A stretch of DNA of 10,469 nucleotides. Source: JABWCE01 sp964355045 (lineage in GTDB: Bacteria > Bacteroidota > Bacteroidia > NS11-12g > UBA9320). The stretch is taken from NCBI GenBank assembly GCA_964355045.1, contig CAYHCM010000121.1, positions 1-10,469 on the forward strand, written 5' to 3'. The notes beneath the pieces are model-generated. The model was not told the DNA's origin, did not search any database, and saw only the letters and a program-made list of their open reading frames with translations. The position numbers and the translations under genes were made by a program. Below, in pieces: positions 6,302-10,469 of the stretch. How positions within the stretch are numbered: position 1 is the stretch's first letter; every line of letters starts with the position of its first letter.

Positions 6302-8716
6302 ATGAGTGAAATAGCCGCCGAAAAAGCCGCCATAACCCGCGAAGAATTTAAAATTGCAGTACTTTCCGATTACCGAATGGCCTACGAAAGCAGGCAGGCC
6401 AGCCTCATTGGACGAAAGGAAGTATTAACCGGTAAAGCCAAGTTTGGAATATTTGGCGATGGTAAAGAATTGGCTCAGTTAGCAATGGCCAAATGTTTTG
6501 CCAAAGGCGATTTTCGTTCGGGCTATTACCGCGACCAAACGTTTATGTTTGCCAGAGGGATGACCACTATCCGTGAATTTTTTGCCCAATTATATGCCGA
6601 TGCCGATGTAACCCGTGAGCCATGTTCAGCCGGAAGGGGCATGAACAGTCATTTTGGAACCCGATTATTAAATGAAGATGGTAGCTGGAAATCGCAAACC
6701 GAAAATTATAATTCATCCGCAGATATTTCGCCTACTGCCGGTCAAATGGCCCGATTATTAGGATTGGCGTATGCTTCCAAATTATATCGTGAAAATACTG
6801 AGTTGCATGCTTATACTGATTTTTCGAATAATGGAAATGAAATTGCGTTTGGAACCATTGGAAATGCCAGTACAAGCGAAGGAGTTTTTTGGGAAGTGGT
6901 AAATGCCGGAGGAGTATTGCAAGTACCTATGCTTATTAGCATTTGGGATGATGAATATGGGATTTCGGTTCATGCAAAATATCAAACTACCAAAGAAAAT
7001 TTAAGCGCTATTTTAAGTGGGTTCAAAACCGATGAACATGGAAAAGGATATGAATTATTTACTGTAAAAGGCTGGGACTATCCGGCTCTGATTAAGGTTT
7101 ACCAAAAGGCTGCTAAACTTTGCAGGGAAAATCACACACCGGTTATAATTCATGTAACTGAAGTTACACAACCTCAGGGGCATTCCACATCAGGGTCGCA
7201 AGAGCGATACAAATCGAAAGAACGGCTCAGTTGGGAATCCGAATTTGATTGTATTGTTCAGATGAAAAATTGGATAACTGAAACCGGTATTGCCACCGCA
7301 GAAGAAATAGAAAACCTGGAAAAAGAAGCCATTGCTTTTGTAAAAGACGAACAAAAAGCAGCGTGGAATGCCAATTTACAACCTATACTTGATGAGAGAG
7401 ACAGAGCTGTTGCTGCTTTGCAAAAATTATCGGCCTCCACTTCAAAATCCCTTGAAATAAATACAGAATTAAAAAATTTGCTAAAAAAAGAGGAGTTACA
7501 CAGAAAAGATATTTTTACGGTTATTAATAAATGTTTACGTTTTACGATTAATGAAAAAAATAATGAGCGGGAAAAAGTTATTCATTTACTTAAAACATTT
7601 AAAGCCGATAATTATGAACGCTATAATACAATAGTATATAGTCGTAGCAGCGAATCAGCCTTAAAAATCGAGGTAATTAAACCGGTATATAGCGATTCGT
7701 CAATACGAATTGACGGACGTGAAATTGTTCAGGCTTGCTTTGATGCTGCCCTTGCCCGCGATAATAGAATTGTGGCTTTTGGTGAAGATGTTGGAAAAAT
7801 AGGAGATGTTAATCAGGGATTTGCCGGATTGCAGGAAAAGTATGGTGAACTAAGGGTTACTGATACCGGCATTCGCGAAATGAGTATTGTGGGTCAAGCT
7901 ATTGGTATGGCTTTGCGTGGACTAAGACCCATTGCAGAAATACAATATTTGGATTACTTATTATATGCGTTGCAAATAATGAGCGACGATATAGCTACTC
8001 TTCAACACAGAACCATGGGTGGCCAAAAAGTTCCGTTGATAATACGAACCCGTGGGCATAGGCTCGAAGGGGTTTGGCATAGCGGCTCGCCTATGGGTAT
8101 GATTATTCATGCCTTAAGAGGAATGTATGTTTTGGTGCCCAGAAATATGACACAGGCAGCAGGTTTTTATAATACCTTATTAAAAAGTGATGAACCTGCA
8201 TTGGTTATTGAATGCCTCAATGGTTATAGAATAAAAGAAATACTGCCGGATAATATTGGAGATTTTACATTGCCTTTAGGCAAACCTGAAATATTGCTGA
8301 AAGGTTCAGATGTTACCTTAATTACCTATGGCAGCAGTTGCCGCATTGCCTATGAGGCTTGTAAAGAATTACAAAAATTTAATATCTCAGTTGAATTAAT
8401 AGATGTTCAAACGTTGTTACCATTCGACTTGGAGCACCTTATTATTGAATCTGTAAAAATAACCAACAAGGTGGTATTTTTGGATGAAGATGTACCCGGA
8501 GGAGCCACTTCGTATATGATGCAACAGGTATTAGAAATACAAAATGGCTATAAATTTTTGGATGCTGAACCTATAACAATTACAGCCAAAGACCATCGCG
8601 CTGCTTATGGAACTGACGGAGATTATTTTTCGAAACCCGGTGTGGATGATGTGTTCGATGCAATTTATGAAATGATGCATAGGTATAATCCAGGTAAGTA
8701 TCCGGCCTGGGTTTGA
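6302..8716 (+). CDS. Fused alpha-beta E1 component of a thiamine-diphosphate 2-oxo acid dehydrogenase
   Basis: 804 residues joining both E1 chains. The enzyme decarboxylates a 2-oxo acid (branched-chain or pyruvate-type; substrate not fixed by sequence) and passes the acyl group to the lipoyl domain of an E2 partner in the cytoplasm. The alpha part covers about 20-370. It holds FGIFGDGKELAQ, the cofactor region GNASTSEG at 187-194 followed 29 residues later by DDEYGIS (216-222), and HSTS at 294-297 matching the E1-alpha His-Ser loop. Residues about 375-465 are a lysine-rich helical linker. The beta part runs from about 468 to the end: GEDVG at 494-498, the probable cofactor-activating Glu526 in GIREMSIVG, His593 in VWHSGSP, and a transketolase C-terminal domain from about 660. 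The metal-binding positions are altered (Asn188 for the usual acid, Asp217 for the usual Asn). ATG at 6302 fits the family N-terminus. The gene stands alone, without E2 or E3 nearby, and ends at a hairpin terminator. Confidence 0.93.
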   Translation: MSEIAAEKAAITREEFKIAVLSDYRMAYESRQASLIGRKEVLTGKAKFGIFGDGKELAQLAMAKCFAKGDFRSGYYRDQTFMFARGMTTIREFFAQLYADADVTREPCSAGRGMNSHFGTRLLNEDGSWKSQTENYNSSADISPTAGQMARLLGLAYASKLYRENTELHAYTDFSNNGNEIAFGTIGNASTSEGVFWEVVNAGGVLQVPMLISIWDDEYGISVHAKYQTTKENLSAILSGFKTDEHGKGYELFTVKGWDYPALIKVYQKAAKLCRENHTPVIIHVTEVTQPQGHSTSGSQERYKSKERLSWESEFDCIVQMKNWITETGIATAEEIENLEKEAIAFVKDEQKAAWNANLQPILDERDRAVAALQKLSASTSKSLEINTELKNLLKKEELHRKDIFTVINKCLRFTINEKNNEREKVIHLLKTFKADNYERYNTIVYSRSSESALKIEVIKPVYSDSSIRIDGREIVQACFDAALARDNRIVAFGEDVGKIGDVNQGFAGLQEKYGELRVTDTGIREMSIVGQAIGMALRGLRPIAEIQYLDYLLYALQIMSDDIATLQHRTMGGQKVPLIIRTRGHRLEGVWHSGSPMGMIIHALRGMYVLVPRNMTQAAGFYNTLLKSDEPALVIECLNGYRIKEILPDNIGDFTLPLGKPEILLKGSDVTLITYGSSCRIAYEACKELQKFNISVELIDVQTLLPFDLEHLIIESVKITNKVVFLDEDVPGGATSYMMQQVLEIQNGYKFLDAEPITITAKDHRAAYGTDGDYFSKPGVDDVFDAIYEMMHRYNPGKYPAWV

Positions 8717-8761
8717 GACTGAATAGATTATTTTATCGGACGGAGTACATACCGAACGAAA

Positions 8762-8781
8762 CTTCACGTCGTTTGGTGAAG
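8762..8781 (+). terminator. Hairpin without T-tract downstream of E1 gene
   Basis: CTTCAC and GTGAAG form a perfect 6-bp stem around an 8-nt loop, 45 bp after the E1 stop. No U-run follows directly, so it is not a classic terminator by itself. It may stabilise the E1 mRNA 3' end ahead of the stronger hairpin 15 bp further on. Confidence 0.3.
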
Positions 8782-8796
8782 AACAAAAGCCAATAA

Positions 8797-8830
8797 AAAA
8801 AAGTCCCCTATTCACACAGAGGACTTTTTT
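8797..8830. terminator. Bidirectional intrinsic terminator between convergent genes
   Basis: AAAAAAGTCC (8797-8806) and GGACTTTTTT (8821-8830) are perfect 10-bp inverse arms with a 14-nt loop that can add CT/AG pairs across one mismatch. Each strand has a U-run on its 3' side. It lies between the stop of E1 (8716) and the stop of the minus-strand gene (8855), and so can end transcription from both directions. Confidence 0.85.
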
Positions 8831-8854
8831 AAAATTCAAACAATAAAATAATTT

Positions 8855-9802
8855 CTATCCTTCCTCCACCCATACTTTAAAACTGCCTGCTACCACACCA
8901 ATATTTTCAACCAGCAAATGGCCGCCTGTTGGGGCCAGTGTGCTGCTCAGGCGGGTGCTTTGGTTACCACCGGTCACCGTTACCCCCGGTAAAATAATAG
9001 TAAGCCCGTCGTCCGACAGGCCAAATTTTAAAGAGTCGGTTCCTTCATTTTTCATTCGGAAACTGCGATTGGCATTATATACCAATGAGGCTATCTGTAC
9101 AATTTCACCGGGGTTCACTTCGCCAATATAGGTGGGTGGTGTGCTTGCCCCGGTATCATCAATAACTCTGGCTTGCTGATACAATCCATAAACTGTAGGA
9201 TTTATGCCGGCCAATACAGCTGCTATAAAATCAAGTTTGTCTTTAAGCAGAATATCCATTTTTTGAAAAATGGCATCTATTTCAATAATAGCTTGCGACC
9301 TTTGGCCTGCCTGGTCTTGCGGCTGCTGAATCAATACAAGGTATTGGTCCGACTGAGTTTGAAGGGCGGTTTTGGTAGTGTTGTTCACCTGAAAAGGGAC
9401 AAGCCCTGCTTCATTGTCAATTTCATCCGGAATACTTTGCAAAATTTTTGCATTGGTGTAAAGCTCCGAATCGCGCATCTTATTAATTTCAGAAGCCGAA
9501 AAATCTACCTTGCGTAGCAGGGGTTTAATCTCGTTCACTGCTCCATAAGCTGCCAAGCCATTGTAAATGGTGGTCATAGCGGCAATAAGTTGAGCCCGTT
9601 TGTCGGCTTTGGCCTCGGCATAGCCTGTGAGGTCGAGGTCGGCAATGGCGTTTTTAGTAAAAATGTTATCAATGTTGGTTATAAATTCGGGCCAAACGCC
9701 CATAGTAAAACCTGTAATAGCATTGTAGGAACTTAAATTTCCGGTAAGGTGGGTTTGCACCTTCAAATACATACTGAGTCTGTTTTCTTTTACGTCATCC
9801 AT
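8855..9802 (-). CDS. Bacteroidota hypothetical protein: helical N-terminal region plus beta-strand C-terminal domain
   Basis: 315 residues, no signal peptide or membrane helix. The start MDDVKENRLSMYLKVQTHL resembles an uncharacterised Bacteroidota family that opens with a KENxxSMY-type motif. Residues 1-215 are almost wholly helical, with an alanine-rich pair of helices (YAEAKADKRAQLIAAMTTIYNGLAAYGAVN at 61-90, quoted here only as positions of a likely hairpin) and further long helices at 145-210. A Thr/Pro hinge near 217-226 leads into a beta-rich domain (227-315) that ends KVWVEEG. Such a layout suggests a helical bundle carrying a small sandwich, but I cannot assign a function. ATG at 9802 is the first start; a second Met at residue 11 is less likely because the motif begins before it. 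The gene is divergent from the HTH gene and richer in G+C than the left half of the window, which may mean transfer. Confidence 0.78.
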   Translation of the reverse strand: MDDVKENRLSMYLKVQTHLTGNLSSYNAITGFTMGVWPEFITNIDNIFTKNAIADLDLTGYAEAKADKRAQLIAAMTTIYNGLAAYGAVNEIKPLLRKVDFSASEINKMRDSELYTNAKILQSIPDEIDNEAGLVPFQVNNTTKTALQTQSDQYLVLIQQPQDQAGQRSQAIIEIDAIFQKMDILLKDKLDFIAAVLAGINPTVYGLYQQARVIDDTGASTPPTYIGEVNPGEIVQIASLVYNANRSFRMKNEGTDSLKFGLSDDGLTIILPGVTVTGGNQSTRLSSTLAPTGGHLLVENIGVVAGSFKVWVEEG

Positions 9803-9914
9803 AATTTTATTATATTGGTTACTTCTAAAAACTGCAATCCAAGCTGTTTTATTTTAACCCAATATGTCATTTTATTAACATATAAAAAGCTTATAATCTT
9901 TGCATTACACTGAT

Positions 9915-10061
9915 TTGGTCGTGCATCTTAATTATTGGGCCGTGCAACTTAATTATTGGGCTGTGCATCTGAATACTTTGGCTGTGCATCTTATAGTTAG
10001 GGTCATAATTCTAAGCATTTGGGACGTGATTCTAACTTTTTGGGTCGTACATCTTACTAAT
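9915..10061 (+). repeat. Seven imperfect tandem copies of a 21-bp unit
   Basis: Units start at 9915, 9936, 9957, 9978, 9999, 10020 and 10041, each exactly 21 bp, 147 bp in all. The approximate consensus is TGGGTCGTGCATCTT followed by six mainly A/T bases. The best-kept part is GG-Y-CGTGCATCTT; units 5 and 6 are the most diverged (GTCATAATTCTA, GACGTGATTCTA). No spacing changes occur despite the substitutions, so the period has been conserved more strictly than the sequence. Confidence 0.88.
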
Positions 10062-10119
10062 TGAGGTTTTCAACGTAAAAATGGATCCCTAATACATATT
10101 ATTTTATTTAATTTTCCGT

Positions 10120-10128
10120 TAACTATTG
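10120..10128 (+). promoter_or_regulatory. Weak -7-like element before the HTH gene
   Basis: TAACTATTG resembles TAnnTTTG with one extra base and ends five bases before the ATG at 10134. If it works, the HTH mRNA would be leaderless or nearly so, as suggested for E1. The match is imperfect and no -33 element is evident. Confidence 0.22.
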
Positions 10129-10133
10129 TAAAT

Positions 10134-10469
10134 ATGATAAGCTTAAATCTGCACCGCATTATGCTGCAAAAAGGCATTACCCGTTCCTACAACCATCTTC
10201 GAAAATTGGGTTTGACCCATTCCATGGCCAAACAATATGTAGCCGGAACTCACAAAACCATGATGTTTAAAGATATGGAGAAAATTTGTATCTCCCTGCA
10301 TTGCACCCCAAACGACCTTCTGGAATGGCGAAAAACCGAAAAAGACCCGGAGCTGCCCGATACCCATCCCTTAAAAGTGCTGCATCACAGTGAAACCACT
10401 GCCAATATTAACCAACTACTTATAAATGCAAACCCTGAAAAACTAATGGAAGTTCAGAGGTTGCTGCTG
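10134..10469 (+). CDS. Xre/Cro-type helix-turn-helix regulator, 3' end outside window
   Basis: 112 codons are present with no stop before the right edge. Residues 3-65 form a compact HTH of the HTH_26 (Cro/CI-like) kind: LNLHRIMLQKGI, then YNHLRKLGLTHSMAKQYVAG, which would be the scaffold and recognition helices, then MEKICISLHCTPNDLLEW at 48-65, a highly typical closing helix for this group. A short Pro-rich link (DPELPDTHPL, 71-80) leads to a predicted helix at 90-112 that may support dimer formation. It is expected to bind DNA as a dimer and often to regulate its own region. The 21-bp array ends 72 bp upstream of its ATG, making it an obvious candidate target. The ATG at 10134 is chosen because the family N-terminus (MISLNLHRIM) starts there. 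Confidence 0.85.
   Translation, partial: MISLNLHRIMLQKGITRSYNHLRKLGLTHSMAKQYVAGTHKTMMFKDMEKICISLHCTPNDLLEWRKTEKDPELPDTHPLKVLHHSETTANINQLLINANPEKLMEVQRLLL

Larger units (their letters stand above)
9803..10133. other. 331-bp divergent intergenic region dominated by the 21-bp repeat array
   Basis: It separates the minus-strand hypothetical gene from the plus-strand HTH gene. Positions 9803-9914 and 10062-10133 are A/T-rich. TATAATCTTTG at 9893-9903 on the plus strand is near the -7 consensus but one base out of register, and directly precedes the repeats. I find no clear -7 match in front of the minus-strand gene. Confidence 0.55.

Noticed and set aside
8531..8839. Minus-strand open frame of 102 codons
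   Set aside because: It starts inside the terminator hairpin and runs antisense through the end of E1.
9173..9517. Plus-strand open frame of 114 codons
   Set aside because: Antisense to the 315-residue hypothetical protein; its composition is unlike a folded protein.
9915..10061. CRISPR array
   Set aside because: The 21-bp units are directly contiguous, diverged and have no spacers.
10143..10367. Minus-strand open frame of 74 codons
   Set aside because: Antisense shadow of the HTH gene, whose plus-strand frame has clear family motifs and continues to the edge.

Overview
The window comes from a member of the Bacteroidota. Four things point there: a secreted protein with GEVED and Ig-like/CHU-type modules typical of type IX secretion cargo; repeated matches to the Bacteroidota -7 promoter element (TAnnTTTG) upstream of genes with no clear Shine-Dalgarno; a 2-oxo acid dehydrogenase E1 with alpha and beta chains fused in the Bacteroidota manner; and two conserved hypothetical families I know mainly from this phylum. 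It looks like an assembled scaffold, probably from a metagenome, because it contains a run of exactly 100 N.

Layout. Positions 1-6122 carry only minus-strand genes. From 6122 down to 1 these are: a UbiA-like polytopic membrane protein; a conserved hypothetical with a coiled N-terminus and an acidic, proline-rich linker; a ComEC/Rec2-type DNA-uptake channel; and the N-terminal 590 residues of a large secreted beta-sandwich protein that runs off the left edge. A 100-N gap lies between the first two. It is flanked on both sides by the same 55 bp, which is best read as an unmerged assembly-graph overlap rather than biology. A divergent promoter region (about 6120-6301) separates this block from a plus-strand 804-residue fused E1 gene. 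That gene ends at a bidirectional hairpin terminator facing a minus-strand gene of unknown function (8855-9802).

The right end looks accessory and is visibly richer in G+C than the left half. The unknown helical-plus-beta protein and a plus-strand HTH (Xre/Cro-type) regulator, cut by the right edge, are divergent. The 331 bp between them contain seven imperfect head-to-tail copies of a 21-bp unit.

The genes do not form one pathway. ComEC (DNA uptake) and E1 (oxidative decarboxylation of 2-oxo acids) are core functions and the secreted protein is surface-related. I see no defence system, mobile element, CRISPR array or RNA gene. The most interesting items are the 21-bp array beside the HTH gene, the exchanged metal-ligand residues in E1, the near-leaderless E1 start, the missing canonical start in the membrane-protein gene, and the diagnosable assembly artefact.
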